From positions 1 to 39,895 of the forward strand of contig NZ_BSPW01000032.1 of the NCBI RefSeq assembly GCF_030161235.1: a DNA stretch of 39,895 nucleotides, given 5' to 3'. Below, piece by piece: positions 16,209-24,752 of the stretch. The notes under the pieces are model-generated. The model made no database searches and was not told the origin of the DNA. It saw only the letters and a program-made list of their open reading frames with translations. The stretch is from Vibrio zhanjiangensis. Its GTDB lineage: Bacteria; Pseudomonadota; Gammaproteobacteria; Enterobacterales; Vibrionaceae. Each line of letters opens with the position of its first letter. The first letter of the stretch is position 1. Both the position numbers and the translations under genes were made by a program.

Positions 16209-16254
16209 TATGTAGTATGCGCGGGCAATCCGTGGGTTAATGTCGCATTACATA
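16209..16254. other. GC-rich core in a long dyad: candidate cos site
   Basis: TATGTA(GT)ATGCG (16209-16221) pairs with CGCATTACATA (16244-16254) around a GC-rich centre (CGGGCAATCCGTGGG) in otherwise AT-rich DNA. In P2 the cohesive-end site lies between the A-side accessory region and gene Q, which is exactly this interval. An operator for the flanking XRE or SOS gene is the alternative. Confidence 0.35.
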
Positions 16255-16302
16255 AAATTATAGACGACAAACACTCATAATAAATTTGTTACATAAAAAC
16301 CA

Positions 16303-16318
16303 CTGTATTAATATACAG
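16303..16318 (+). promoter_or_regulatory. LexA box (SOS operator)
   Basis: CTGTATTAATATACAG fits the gammaproteobacterial LexA consensus CTGT-N8-ACAG with an AT-rich alternating core. It ends 15 bp before the AGGAGG of the downstream small gene, so LexA would block that promoter until SOS induction. Confidence 0.82.
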
Positions 16319-16343
16319 TAAATTGCATCTGTCAGGAGGCTTA

Positions 16344-16520
16344 ATGTCTGAACTTCATAATAAGGCGGAGGCGTTTGTTTTATGCGCTTTGGCTGAGAAT
16401 ACAAGCGGGAATCACGAAGAAAATCACGATGTTGGTATGTTTCTCATTTCCATTATTCTTGCTCACAAAAAAGGGCAGCTAAAAGCTGCCCACAACTACA
16501 AACGTGACTTAAGAAACTAA
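16344..16520 (+). CDS. Small SOS-controlled phage protein (58 aa), possible induction switch
   Basis: AGGAGG (16334-16339) precedes ATG16344; a TTG at 16323 is also in frame but would overlap the operator region. The 58-residue product (MSELHNKAEAFVLCALAENT...) is unrecognised, helical-looking, with a short hydrophobic stretch (VGMFLISIILAH) and a basic C-terminus. A LexA box lies immediately upstream. In phage 186 a LexA-controlled antirepressor (Tum) inactivates a non-cleavable CI. This gene is a candidate functional counterpart, though it is much smaller than I would expect. Its 3' part overlaps the terminator of the convergent late operon. Confidence 0.55.
   Translation: MSELHNKAEAFVLCALAENTSGNHEENHDVGMFLISIILAHKKGQLKAAHNYKRDLRN
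16466..16491 (-). terminator. Intrinsic terminator of the leftward terminase-portal-Ogr operon
   Basis: On the minus strand GGGCAGCT-TTT-AGCTGCCC forms a perfect 8-bp stem followed by six T. It lies 34 bp past the Ogr-like stop and inside the coding region of the convergent SOS-controlled small gene. Confidence 0.85.
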
Positions 16521-16524
16521 CGTA

Positions 16525-17061
16525 TCAGAACAGAGCGAGTTGCTGTTTTAGGTAGTCTCGGTGATCAGGCTTAAGTACCTTGACTAAACAATCGGCTAAC
16601 TCTCTTGTATCTTTTGATGATGGGCTTAGCGTGTGGCTAAAATACAAAGACATTACAAACTGATGTTCGCACACTGGGTTCTTACACTCACAATACAAAT
16701 CTGCACAGTCATTCGATAGGCGGTTGGTTTTATTAATCACCGCCCGTTCGCCACAACCGCATTGAATCCTACTACCAAGCATTTTCCCAAAACCAATTGA
16801 CGGTTTACTCATCGCACCAAGTCCACAGTGAAGCTTTGACTGTTTGAGTGAGTGGCGATAGCTAATAGAACTTACAAAGGTATGCCCACAATCTGGGTTA
16901 GAACAGGAACAAGATAAATCTGCGCAATTGGCATCATTGGTGATGCTTCTACTTACAATCGCGCGTTCACCACACTTGCAATAAACTCGCATATTTTGAC
17001 CTAACATAGCTGACTGACAGTCTAATAATACGTCAATATATGTTTTTTTGTACAGTGTCAT
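16525..17061 (-). CDS. Ogr/Delta-type late transcription activator with tandem zinc domains
   Basis: The 178-residue protein has two copies of the Ogr zinc-finger. The first has C28, C30, C53 and C58 (CKCGERA ... CSCSNPDC). The second repeats CGCGERA ... CECKNPVC at about 99-130. Each is followed by an aromatic/basic helix (SYRHSL, YFSHTL). P2 Ogr has one such domain; satellite P4 Delta has two in tandem, as here. Ogr proteins bind upstream of late promoters and contact the RNA polymerase alpha subunit. The start overlaps the portal gene stop (ATGA). Confidence 0.85.
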   Translation of the reverse strand: MTLYKKTYIDVLLDCQSAMLGQNMRVYCKCGERAIVSRSITNDANCADLSCSCSNPDCGHTFVSSISYRHSLKQSKLHCGLGAMSKPSIGFGKMLGSRIQCGCGERAVINKTNRLSNDCADLYCECKNPVCEHQFVMSLYFSHTLSPSSKDTRELADCLVKVLKPDHRDYLKQQLALF

Positions 17062-18092
17062 GATTGTTCCCCACTCACTACATCAAACTTTAGATGTAGG
17101 CTTTTTATGTTTCTGATTTCCGGGTCGTTGTTCACTTCATCCATAATCAGTTCGCATACAGGTATGATTTCGTCTTTGTCATACTCGCGCCCGACCTTTT
17201 CTGGGTCTGGGAAGTTTGAACCAGGTTGAGGCATCATTCCCCCTTTGCCTGCTGGGAATCGGTGGCCAACAAGGATGTCTTGAGCTGTGATGTTCTTAAT
17301 TCGCTCGAATTCATCTTTTGTGGCTATATCACCAACGGGTATCAACTGAATGCCTTTTTCATGACCGTTGGGAATATTTACAAACATGCTTCTAAAGTTA
17401 CCCACCCCTTTTGAACTGGCGATCTTTTCTTTCAGCATCTTCTCGTCTTCATCGCTTAAGTTAGGGTCAGTGGCATAGAAGATAAAACCCATGTGGGCAC
17501 CGTTTTTGTAGTATCGACGTCTGAACAATGTGGCGTCTTGGTTCAACATGCTGCTTTGAATGCTGCCGAGATAATCAGGCACTCCATAAACTTGCTGTTG
17601 TGGGTCGTATTGGCTCAAGAAAATGACATCATCTGGATTATAGGAGCGTTGTTTGTTGCCACGCTCCAAAATGACGATTTTCCCATTCTTGCGTTTACGA
17701 AGGTACATAACAGGCAATGGATGAAAGCGAACTACTCGACCAAAGTGATCTCGAATCTTCAATAATGCGCCATGACCAAATTGGAAGTAATCACGGCAAA
17801 AAGCCAGCATTTGCTTTCGACGGATGGCACCTTGCTGAAAACGACCAGTGACATAATTTCCACGGGCAACTAAAAGCGAACCATGGTAGGCGTTTGCCCT
17901 TGCTATATCTGCCAACCCCTCGGGGGAAATCGGCGGCTCCCAATAGTCGTCAGTGTCGTTGTAAAACAAGTCCGTGTAGTTTGTCATCCAACTATTTGAA
18001 TCGATGGATTCTGGTGCGCCAAGGTCTACGCCATACACCGATGATGATTGACTTTCTTGTTGTGTTACAAGGTGTGTTGTTTTCTCTGTCAT
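17058..18092 (-). CDS. Portal protein (P2 gpQ-like)
   Basis: The 344-residue protein of the P2/HP1 portal family forms the dodecameric ring at the capsid vertex through which DNA enters. Characteristic segments are WEPPISPEGLADIARANAYHG, YFQFGHGALLKIRDHFGRV, VIFLSQYDPQQQVYGVPDYLG and KGGMMPQPGSNFPDPEKVGREY, and the length matches P2 gpQ (about 344). It is transcribed leftward with the terminase (TAATG overlap) and ogr-like genes. Confidence 0.93.
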   Translation of the reverse strand: MTEKTTHLVTQQESQSSSVYGVDLGAPESIDSNSWMTNYTDLFYNDTDDYWEPPISPEGLADIARANAYHGSLLVARGNYVTGRFQQGAIRRKQMLAFCRDYFQFGHGALLKIRDHFGRVVRFHPLPVMYLRKRKNGKIVILERGNKQRSYNPDDVIFLSQYDPQQQVYGVPDYLGSIQSSMLNQDATLFRRRYYKNGAHMGFIFYATDPNLSDEDEKMLKEKIASSKGVGNFRSMFVNIPNGHEKGIQLIPVGDIATKDEFERIKNITAQDILVGHRFPAGKGGMMPQPGSNFPDPEKVGREYDKDEIIPVCELIMDEVNNDPEIRNIKSLHLKFDVVSGEQS

Positions 18093-19867
18093 TATGCTGC
18101 CATTGCGTAGGTAGATTTGCGTTTTGTTGAGTGATCGATAGGTTCGTTAATCAATGCGTGTGAGAGTGCCCAGAAATCATCGGCATGACCAACCAACTCG
18201 CTTCGATCGGCTTTAAACGTTAAGGCGTTACCACTATTCGTCGGCACCCGTTTTATCGCCATAAATGACATTGCGGTTTCTTTGAGTGATTCGTCAAATT
18301 GAAGACGATTGCTGTCAATGATATCAATCATTTTCATTACCAGTCGGTTTTTGCTGTCGTTCGAATAGTGAATGGGTACCACTTCACGTGGGAATTTATT
18401 ATGGAGTAGGTCGTAAACGCCTGCACCGATACCAGTGACGTCGATACCAAGGTAACTCACGTTAAAGCGTTCGAATACTTTGGCGATTTCATTGGCCTGA
18501 TGCTGAAAACTTAAACCTCGCCAACTTAGTTTCTTTAACACTCTGAACTTTTCGCCAGCGACAATCGGTGGTGCAACTACCATTAGTACCGCATTGTCAC
18601 GAGTGCGTGAAGGGTCGTAACCTAACCAAACCTCTCTATTGCCAAACGGTTGAGGGTCGTCGGGGTTGTAGTCTCGCCATATTCCTGAGTCGACCATACA
18701 TTTCTGAATTTTGTTAAATTCGAAAATGGAGCTCGCACCGTCGACAAAAATACACATAAACAGGTTGTTGAACTCTGCATCACTGTATTCATCGCGGAGC
18801 TCTTCAAGATCTACTAGGTCAAAGCCACTGGCAACCGCATCTTCAATCGTAATGACGTAACGCCATTGCTTGTCAGGGCATAATCGACCGCCGTCTCTAA
18901 ATTCATCGAATGTAGGAAATTCGATGTTTTTACGAGAATCTTTGCCTTCTTTCCATGCATCACCTGTCCAAAATGTATAGGCTGGATGAGTTTTACTTGA
19001 TGGGGTAGAAAAGTACGTTCTGCGCCAGTGCTTATGAGTGGCGATAGCGGACGACACTTTTTTTACTTCTTCGAATCGGCTAATCCAGAAATATTCGTCG
19101 GTGTATAAATGGCCACTGTAGGACTGTGCGGTTTTACCATTGGTTGATAGAAACCTAAGAGTTGCGCCATTAGAGAGCACAATAGGGTTGCCAGATAGTT
19201 CAAGGTCGAAAAACTCTTTAGCAATACGAATGATGTATGTGCGGAATACTTCGGCTTGAGCTCGTGAAGCTGAAAGGAATATTTGATCATCACCATTGAT
19301 TACCGCATCTTCAAAGGCTTCACCAGAAAAGTAATAGGTCGCGCCAATTTGTCGAGACTTTAAAATGTTGCGAATGCGCTGATGTAAGTTCTCACGCATG
19401 ACTTTTTGAAAGGCATAAAGTGAATTGTGCCATGGAGCAAAGTCATCAGAGGTTAGGTGGTCGACGTTGTTTTTCTTTTTACGTCCACGTGACTTTTTAC
19501 CGTCGCCATTACTATTGCTGTTGCTTTCATTTCGAGCTTGGGGCTCTGGCGGATTTAAGCGTTTTTCAGCTTTGGCTTTAGCGTCAGCATTTGCCCTGAG
19601 TAGTTTAACGTGATGTTCGATAAGACGGTCCATCTCCTTGAGCTGCTGGTCGCTCTTTTCGTCTTTATCAATCAACACCGCTAAACGGCGGTTAATCATC
19701 TCTTCAACAGATAAATCGTTAACGAGTAAATCCCAGCCGAATTTCTCCGCCCAGGTATAAACAATGCGTGTACTGTTTAAGCTCAGTTCCGCTGCTATTT
19801 CTTTAGGAAGTACGCCACGGATATACATCCTTTTGGCGGCTTCTCTTATTTCATCTGAATATGCCAT
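18092..19867 (-). CDS. Terminase large (ATPase) subunit (P2 gpP-like)
   Basis: The 591-residue packaging motor starts with an HTH-like region ([25 protein letters not shown]), then a linker rich in charged residues with a KKSRGRKKK stretch. The ATPase domain ([20 protein letters not shown] with Walker-A-like SRQIGATY, and [17 protein letters not shown] as Walker B) precedes a nuclease-like C-terminal domain ([34 protein letters not shown]). The frame extends to 19909, but [11 protein letters not shown] at 19867 is the usual start for this family. It heads the leftward late operon, divergent from the scaffold gene. Confidence 0.93.
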   Translation of the reverse strand: MAYSDEIREAAKRMYIRGVLPKEIAAELSLNSTRIVYTWAEKFGWDLLVNDLSVEEMINRRLAVLIDKDEKSDQQLKEMDRLIEHHVKLLRANADAKAKAEKRLNPPEPQARNESNSNSNGDGKKSRGRKKKNNVDHLTSDDFAPWHNSLYAFQKVMRENLHQRIRNILKSRQIGATYYFSGEAFEDAVINGDDQIFLSASRAQAEVFRTYIIRIAKEFFDLELSGNPIVLSNGATLRFLSTNGKTAQSYSGHLYTDEYFWISRFEEVKKVSSAIATHKHWRRTYFSTPSSKTHPAYTFWTGDAWKEGKDSRKNIEFPTFDEFRDGGRLCPDKQWRYVITIEDAVASGFDLVDLEELRDEYSDAEFNNLFMCIFVDGASSIFEFNKIQKCMVDSGIWRDYNPDDPQPFGNREVWLGYDPSRTRDNAVLMVVAPPIVAGEKFRVLKKLSWRGLSFQHQANEIAKVFERFNVSYLGIDVTGIGAGVYDLLHNKFPREVVPIHYSNDSKNRLVMKMIDIIDSNRLQFDESLKETAMSFMAIKRVPTNSGNALTFKADRSELVGHADDFWALSHALINEPIDHSTKRKSTYAMAA

Positions 19868-19910
19868 AAGCGCATCATACGCCCCGAAAACTCGCAAATG
19901 ACTAAGCAAA

Positions 19911-20003
19911 ATTCGGATGAGTTCGGATATGGGCTAAATCCGAATTTCTAGGAATTGAAGTGGCTGAAACGACTTATTCAAAGGCGTATTGTTTGCTCAA
20001 ACA
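19911..20003. promoter_or_regulatory. Divergent late promoter region with inverted repeats (candidate Ogr sites)
   Basis: Between the divergent terminase and scaffold genes lie ATTCGGAT (19911-19918), GTTCGGAT (19921-19928) and the inverted ATCCGAAT (19938-19945). A TGTTTG-CT-CAAACA dyad (19990-20003) follows. In P2 the divergent P and O late promoters are here, each with an activator-binding dyad. Assignment to the tandem Ogr-like protein is inference. Confidence 0.5.
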
Positions 20004-20033
20004 GAGATGTGAATAACTAACCTGAGAGCGACA

Positions 20034-20900
20034 ATGCCAAAAATTAGTGACTGGAAAATCATTGCAACAGAAGGTCCAACCGTTGACGGGAGAAAAATTA
20101 CCCGTGAGTGGATAGAGCAGATGGCTGCAAGCTATGACACCAAAGAGTACACAGCACTGATTTGGCCGGAACACCGCCGTTTTTATGGCTACGGTGAAAA
20201 CTGGGGCAAAGTCGTAGAGCTAAAAGCTGAAGAAAAAGGTGGCAAGTTACGCTTGTTCGCAAAGCTTGAGCCTAACGATTACATGCTAGAAGCCAATCGT
20301 AAAAAGCAAAAGCTATTTACATCTATTGAACCAAATCCCGACTACAAGGGCGAAGGGCGTTGCTATTTAATGGGCCTAGCTGCGACTGACTCCCCAGCCT
20401 CCACAGGTACATCGCTCCTTCAGTTCTCTCGTAAGCAAGGCGAAACCACCGAACTTGAATGCAGCGCTCTCGAAGAAATCGACTTCTCAGCCTGTTTCAC
20501 CAAGAAAGACCGCTTTTTGGCGGCATTCAATGAATTTTTCTCTTCTGGCGATGAAGAGCCAGAAACTCCATCAAAAGTAGAGGACACCGACGTGACCGAA
20601 GAGCAACTAAAAGCCGCACTGAAAGAGCAGTTTTCTGCGTTCAAAGGCGAGTTCAAAAAAGAACTGAAAGAAGAGTTCAACTTGCAAGCAACTCCAGAGC
20701 AAAGCGAAACACCAGAAACGCCTGACAAACAGAATGCAGGTGCAACCATTGAGCAGTTTTCTACCACTTTGGAAACGCAGCTAAGACCATTGTTGGAAAA
20801 AGTTGACGGCTTAGAAACTAAGTTCAACCAACTTTCGAAAGAAGTACCAGGTCAAGAACCTAATGACGCTGGTAGCGGTGACGATTACAGCCCCGTTTAA
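20034..20900 (+). CDS. Capsid scaffolding protein/protease (P2 gpO-like)
   Basis: The 288-residue protein has an N-terminal serine-protease domain typical of gpO (ISDWKIIATEGPTVDGRKI, WPEHRRFYGYGENWGKV, GEGRCYLMGLAATDSPASTG; His and Ser are visible). A charged, Glu/Lys-rich, coiled-coil C-terminal part (about 180-280) then nucleates capsid assembly. It is the first gene of the rightward late operon. Confidence 0.92.
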   Translation: MPKISDWKIIATEGPTVDGRKITREWIEQMAASYDTKEYTALIWPEHRRFYGYGENWGKVVELKAEEKGGKLRLFAKLEPNDYMLEANRKKQKLFTSIEPNPDYKGEGRCYLMGLAATDSPASTGTSLLQFSRKQGETTELECSALEEIDFSACFTKKDRFLAAFNEFFSSGDEEPETPSKVEDTDVTEEQLKAALKEQFSAFKGEFKKELKEEFNLQATPEQSETPETPDKQNAGATIEQFSTTLETQLRPLLEKVDGLETKFNQLSKEVPGQEPNDAGSGDDYSPV

Positions 20901-20949
20901 ACCGCAGAACTTGGCTAACTGAATTAACTAAATTAGGAGAGATCGCGTA

Positions 20950-21966
20950 ATGTCGCAGATTCTTACTCAATCAGCCCGTGACAACATGGACCATTTCGCG
21001 CAGAAGTTAGCGCAGAGCTATGGTGTCACCAATGTAGCTCAATTGTTCAATGTATCACCTCAGTTAGAAACTAAGCTGCGTGCGGCTATCGTCGAATCGG
21101 CAGAGTTTCTAAAAATGATCACGGTAACAACCGTTGACCAAATCGAAGGTCAAGTGGTCGATGTTGGCGTTAGCGGTCTGTATACCGGTCGTAAAGCTGA
21201 TGGTCGTTTCACTAAACAACTCGGTGTTGGCGGTCATAAATACAAGCTAGTTGAAACAGACTCATGTGCTGCAATTACTTGGGCAATGCTTTGTCAGTGG
21301 GCTAACCAAGGCGGTCGTGGCAAGTTCATGAAACTGCTGACTGAATTCTCTAACCAGATGTTCGCACTCGATATCATTCGTGTTGGTTGGAATGGTGTGT
21401 CTGCTGCTGCAACAACTAACCCAACGACCAACCCACTTGGTCAGGATGTCAACGTAGGTTGGTATCAGTACGTGTTAGAGAAGAAGCCATCACAAATTGT
21501 TGATGAAGATGTCTATTTTGATGACGCTGGCGATTACAAAACGCTTGATGCGATGGCATCGGACATCATCAACAACCAGATTCACCCAGCGTTCCGCAAT
21601 GACCCACGCCTAACTGTTTATGTTGGTTCTGGTCTAGTTGGTGCGGCTCAGTACAAAACGTACAGCAAAGCCGACACGCCAACAGAGCAAATCGCTGCGC
21701 AAAAACTGGATAAGTCTATCGCTGGCCGTCCTGCTTATGTGCCGCCGTTCATTCCAGATAATGCGATGGTTGTGACCATTCCTACCAACCTGCAAGTGCT
21801 GACACAGCATGGTACTACCCAGCGTAAAGCGAAGCATGAAGAAGACCGTAAGCAGTTTGAAAATGCTTACTGGCGTATGGAAGGGTATGCCGTGGGGGTT
21901 CTTGAGGCCTTTGCTGCATATAACCCAGCGAAAGTCCATATCGCGCCTAAGCCTGATGATGAATGA
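20950..21966 (+). CDS. Major capsid protein (P2 gpN-like)
   Basis: The 338-residue HK97-fold capsid subunit of the P2 family shows MSQILTQSARDNMDHFAQKLA at its N-terminus, then GRKADGRFTKQLGVGGHKYKL, TWAMLCQWANQG, VGWYQYVLEKKPSQI and a C-terminal WRMEGYAVGVLEAFAAY. The ribosome site AGGAGAG precedes ATG20950. gpO-type protease normally trims its N-terminus. Confidence 0.95.
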   Translation: MSQILTQSARDNMDHFAQKLAQSYGVTNVAQLFNVSPQLETKLRAAIVESAEFLKMITVTTVDQIEGQVVDVGVSGLYTGRKADGRFTKQLGVGGHKYKLVETDSCAAITWAMLCQWANQGGRGKFMKLLTEFSNQMFALDIIRVGWNGVSAAATTNPTTNPLGQDVNVGWYQYVLEKKPSQIVDEDVYFDDAGDYKTLDAMASDIINNQIHPAFRNDPRLTVYVGSGLVGAAQYKTYSKADTPTEQIAAQKLDKSIAGRPAYVPPFIPDNAMVVTIPTNLQVLTQHGTTQRKAKHEEDRKQFENAYWRMEGYAVGVLEAFAAYNPAKVHIAPKPDDE

Positions 21967-21981
21967 AGGTAGCCGATAGTC

Positions 21982-22695
21982 ATGAACTTATCCCCAGCAA
22001 TGCGCCATAAGTTGGCGCATATGAAAGCCGAACAAGAGCCAATGAATATTGAAGTGGTAAACACCGATAGCCTTCATTTAAAGCTCATCGAGTTCGAAAA
22101 AGACCGCAAGTACTTAAAAGGTTTTAACGCCATTGCTGATCGAGTGGAACATAAACGTTCTGTATTAGTGCCTAAGTACAAGCCGTATATCGAAAAATAC
22201 CTAGAAGATGGTGACGTGTATTCGAACCCTATTTTCAGCGACATGATCGTGTGGTTGTTCGATATCCAAGAGCTTGAATTGGCAATCGACTGGTGTTTCA
22301 AAGCTATCGATTTGGGCTTGCCTCTTCCTGAGGGCTGGCGTCGAAAAGACTGGGGAACCGTCTGTGCGGATTTTGTTCTTCAGTGGGCAGAGAAAGAGTC
22401 TGCAGAAGGTCGCAGTGTAGAGCCGTACTTTAGCCAGGTATTCGAGAAGGTTGAAAAAGAGTGGCGTTTACATGAAGAGGTTCATGCCAAATGGTACAAA
22501 TTTGCGGGTTTGCACCTGATTCGAAATGAAGAAGGTAAACCACTCGCTTCTTCGGTGGGTTGTGTGGAAACATTGCAAAAAGCATTAGTGCTGCTTGAGC
22601 ACGCTGACGACAAAAGCGAAAAAGCCCAGGTGAAAACGCACATTAACAAAATTAAGAGTCGTATTAACGCCTTACAAGAAGGCAAAAATCTGTAA
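21982..22695 (+). CDS. Terminase small/endonuclease subunit (P2 gpM-like)
   Basis: The 237-residue helical protein starts MNLSPAMRHKLAHMKAEQ and carries the family segments YSNPIFSDMIVWLFDIQELELAIDWCFKAI and LPEGWRRKDWGTVCADFVLQWA. With the large subunit it recognises and cuts cos during packaging. It follows capsid after 15 bp, as in P2 (N-M). Confidence 0.92.
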   Translation: MNLSPAMRHKLAHMKAEQEPMNIEVVNTDSLHLKLIEFEKDRKYLKGFNAIADRVEHKRSVLVPKYKPYIEKYLEDGDVYSNPIFSDMIVWLFDIQELELAIDWCFKAIDLGLPLPEGWRRKDWGTVCADFVLQWAEKESAEGRSVEPYFSQVFEKVEKEWRLHEEVHAKWYKFAGLHLIRNEEGKPLASSVGCVETLQKALVLLEHADDKSEKAQVKTHINKIKSRINALQEGKNL

Positions 22696-22816
22696 CTCAA
22701 AGACTCCTACGCCACCGCGCTCGGCTGGCGAGGTTGCAATAACCGCAAAGGTTCATTGTAAACCGTCGACCCAGTGGCTAGAGCGCACCTATTTTGAAGA
22801 ATCGTAAGGATTGAGT

Positions 22817-23188
22817 ATGAAGAGTTTAGTCAGATGGATAGTTACTTTGATGCTAGTGATCGCGGTGTTAGTGAATCACCAGTTGGGCTATGTCAGTGAA
22901 GGTGTGGTTAATTTGACGTTGGTAGCCGCTTGGCTCAATGCAGCCTTACTGATTTGCATGTTCTTCGTATTCTTTGATGACAAGAAGTTAAATGACTTTG
23001 CGGATCGGATTAGAACATCTGGGTTAAAGCCTTGGCAAAGCAAATTGCAATCAACACTGGTGACACTGATCGGCTGCACATTTATCTATTTTGGTTATTG
23101 GATTACGGGAGCAGTCTGGTTAATCGCTGCAGTGATCGCATCGGTAGTTATGTTCGTTCTTCATCAAATGGCGAGTGTTGAACGATGA
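22817..23188 (+). CDS. Multi-pass membrane protein between M- and L-type genes (123 aa)
   Basis: About four hydrophobic segments are visible (VRWIVTLMLVIAVLV; VNLTLVAAWLNAALLICMFFVFF; STLVTLIGCTFIYFGYWI; AVWLIAAVIASVVMFVL). AAGGA sits six bases before ATG22817, which is better than the TTG at 22811. P2 has no gene between M and L, so this is a lineage-specific insertion. It could be a holin-like or exclusion protein, but no motif decides this. It overlaps the L-type gene by 4 nt. The upstream 22696-22816 gap shows no clear gene. Confidence 0.7.
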   Translation: MKSLVRWIVTLMLVIAVLVNHQLGYVSEGVVNLTLVAAWLNAALLICMFFVFFDDKKLNDFADRIRTSGLKPWQSKLQSTLVTLIGCTFIYFGYWITGAVWLIAAVIASVVMFVLHQMASVER

Positions 23189-23604
23189 GCTTTGGTGGAT
23201 ACGTCGAAGAAAATGCAAATACAGACATAGAGTCCGGTGGCTGGCCTGTACTGAAAACCAGTGAGTTCCGCCAGATGAGACGTATTCCTTCGCTGTTCGA
23301 TGAAAGCTCAATTATTACTGCACTTCAAGCCGCTAGTTTGTACGTGCAAGGTGAACTGGATGAATTGTTGGTCGATGGTGAAGCACCTGCATTCGATACG
23401 CTGAAAGCATCCGTTTATAAGCGTGCGGCGTATGGAACTGCTCATGCTGATTTATTGCCAGAGTTCGCAACTCAAGACCGAAGAGAAGCGGCAGAAAATA
23501 CAGCCGAAGACGATTTTAAACAGGCTGACCGATTTAGAACGCAAGCAAAACGGGACGTTAGTTTATTGCTCGGTAGAAGTGTTAACAAGGTGGACTTGAT
23601 CTGA
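23185..23604 (+). CDS. Head completion protein (P2 gpL-like)
   Basis: The 139-residue protein has family features GGWPVLKTSEFRQMRRIP, IITALQAASLYVQGELDEL and DRFRTQAKRDVSLLLGRS. gpL-type proteins plug or stabilise filled heads by attaching below the portal. It is coupled to genes on both sides by short overlaps. Confidence 0.85.
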   Translation: MSFGGYVEENANTDIESGGWPVLKTSEFRQMRRIPSLFDESSIITALQAASLYVQGELDELLVDGEAPAFDTLKASVYKRAAYGTAHADLLPEFATQDRREAAENTAEDDFKQADRFRTQAKRDVSLLLGRSVNKVDLI

Positions 23605-24086
23605 TGCAAACCAAATTGCAAGCCTTACACCAATACCTATGTCAGCAACTTAAAGGTAACGTTCACGCGAAAAAGATTCATGCGACTCAAGCTGGCGGTG
23701 AGTTGATAGTGAATGGTGAAGACAGAGGCAATGGCGGCTATCGAATTGCTAACTGGTTTTACCAAGCGGGGATATTGATCGAGAGCTTCCCTCATAACAA
23801 ATTGGACCCCAACACTCTGTTTGCTTTGGTGGCTTGTTGGATTTCTGAATTTGACCCTGAAAGGGACGACAACGAAGAGCTTGGCAATCCTGATATCGAG
23901 ATAGATGTAAACAATGAAGAAAGTGCAGATGTATTGATAAAAATTGCCTTTGAAGAACCCATTGAATTGATACCAGACCCCAAAGGGTTAGTGTTTTGGA
24001 ACAGCCAGACTTATCGAGTGAATCCAGTAGAAATCTGGATAGCGAAAGAAGGCGAAATCACGAATGCAGCCAACGATAACGCTTAA
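23604..24086 (+). CDS. Tail completion protein (P2 gpR-like)
   Basis: This 160-residue protein starts MQTKLQALHQYLCQQLKGN and has an acidic middle (ISEFDPERDDNEELGNPDIE). Position directly after L and before S-type genes, and the length, match gpR in P2/K139-like phages, which complete the tail end that joins the head. It overlaps the next gene by 23 nt. Confidence 0.7.
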   Translation: MQTKLQALHQYLCQQLKGNVHAKKIHATQAGGELIVNGEDRGNGGYRIANWFYQAGILIESFPHNKLDPNTLFALVACWISEFDPERDDNEELGNPDIEIDVNNEESADVLIKIAFEEPIELIPDPKGLVFWNSQTYRVNPVEIWIAKEGEITNAANDNA

Positions 24087-24732
24087 CGCTAATGATGCAA
24101 TCAGCGCCAGAAAAGCACTTGAAGCGTTGATGATGACACCCAAGAAACGATTTTGGATTCTAAAAGATTTAGGTCGCTGGGAAATACGCAATACCCGAAG
24201 CCGCATTAAGCGTCAAAAAGACACTAAAAACAAAGCGTATGACAAGCGAAAGAAAGGCGAAGGTACAGTTCTAACGAGCTTTGCCAACGGGATGGAACCC
24301 TACGTTAAGAACGGAGCAAAGGATCTCGACTTAACGTGGAAAAGCAGGGTTCAGGCAAAAAAAGCCGCTGTGCATCAACAAGGCATGACAGAGACGGTCA
24401 CCGCCAGGCAGCACATAAAAAGTCAGAACAAAAGGTTTGGACAACCTGATTATGAAGCGCAAGCCACTGACCAACAAGCTCATGCACTGCGCCGATTAGG
24501 TTACAAAATTAGGCGAAAAGATGGCGGATTTAATCGCCTGAGTAAACGCAATATTCAAAAGCGACTGACGTTAGGTCAAGCAGGGCTAATTATCCGCATG
24601 ATGCGTTCAGGTAGTCCGAAAGGGAAACAGAGCTGGACGATAGAAACACCAGAACGTGAGTTGCTTGGAACCCGAAAAGAACTGGTCACTAAACGACTGT
24701 TACGCAACATCGAAAAAGCCAAGCACCGCTAG
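24064..24732 (+). CDS. Tail completion/virion morphogenesis protein (P2 gpS-like)
   Basis: This 222-residue, strongly basic protein has gpS-family features: KKRFWILKDLGRWEIRNTRSR near the N-terminus and QADYEAQ-like RFGQPDYEAQATDQQAHALRR later. It joins heads and tails with the gpR-like protein. ATG24064 lies inside the end of the gpR-like gene in another frame. Confidence 0.75.
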   Translation: MQPTITLNANDAISARKALEALMMTPKKRFWILKDLGRWEIRNTRSRIKRQKDTKNKAYDKRKKGEGTVLTSFANGMEPYVKNGAKDLDLTWKSRVQAKKAAVHQQGMTETVTARQHIKSQNKRFGQPDYEAQATDQQAHALRRLGYKIRRKDGGFNRLSKRNIQKRLTLGQAGLIIRMMRSGSPKGKQSWTIETPERELLGTRKELVTKRLLRNIEKAKHR

Positions 24733-24752
24733 GCGAAGAGAGGATAGAACTG

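Noticed and set aside
16209..16254. CRISPR-like or integron-like repeat
   Set aside because: There is a single imperfect dyad with no repeated units or spacers; a cos or operator role fits better. No CRISPR array was found anywhere in the window.
20420..20827. Long minus-strand open frame opposite the scaffold gene
   Set aside because: Low-complexity Ser-rich translation mirrored from the Glu/Lys-rich coding strand; it is a shadow of the scaffold gene.
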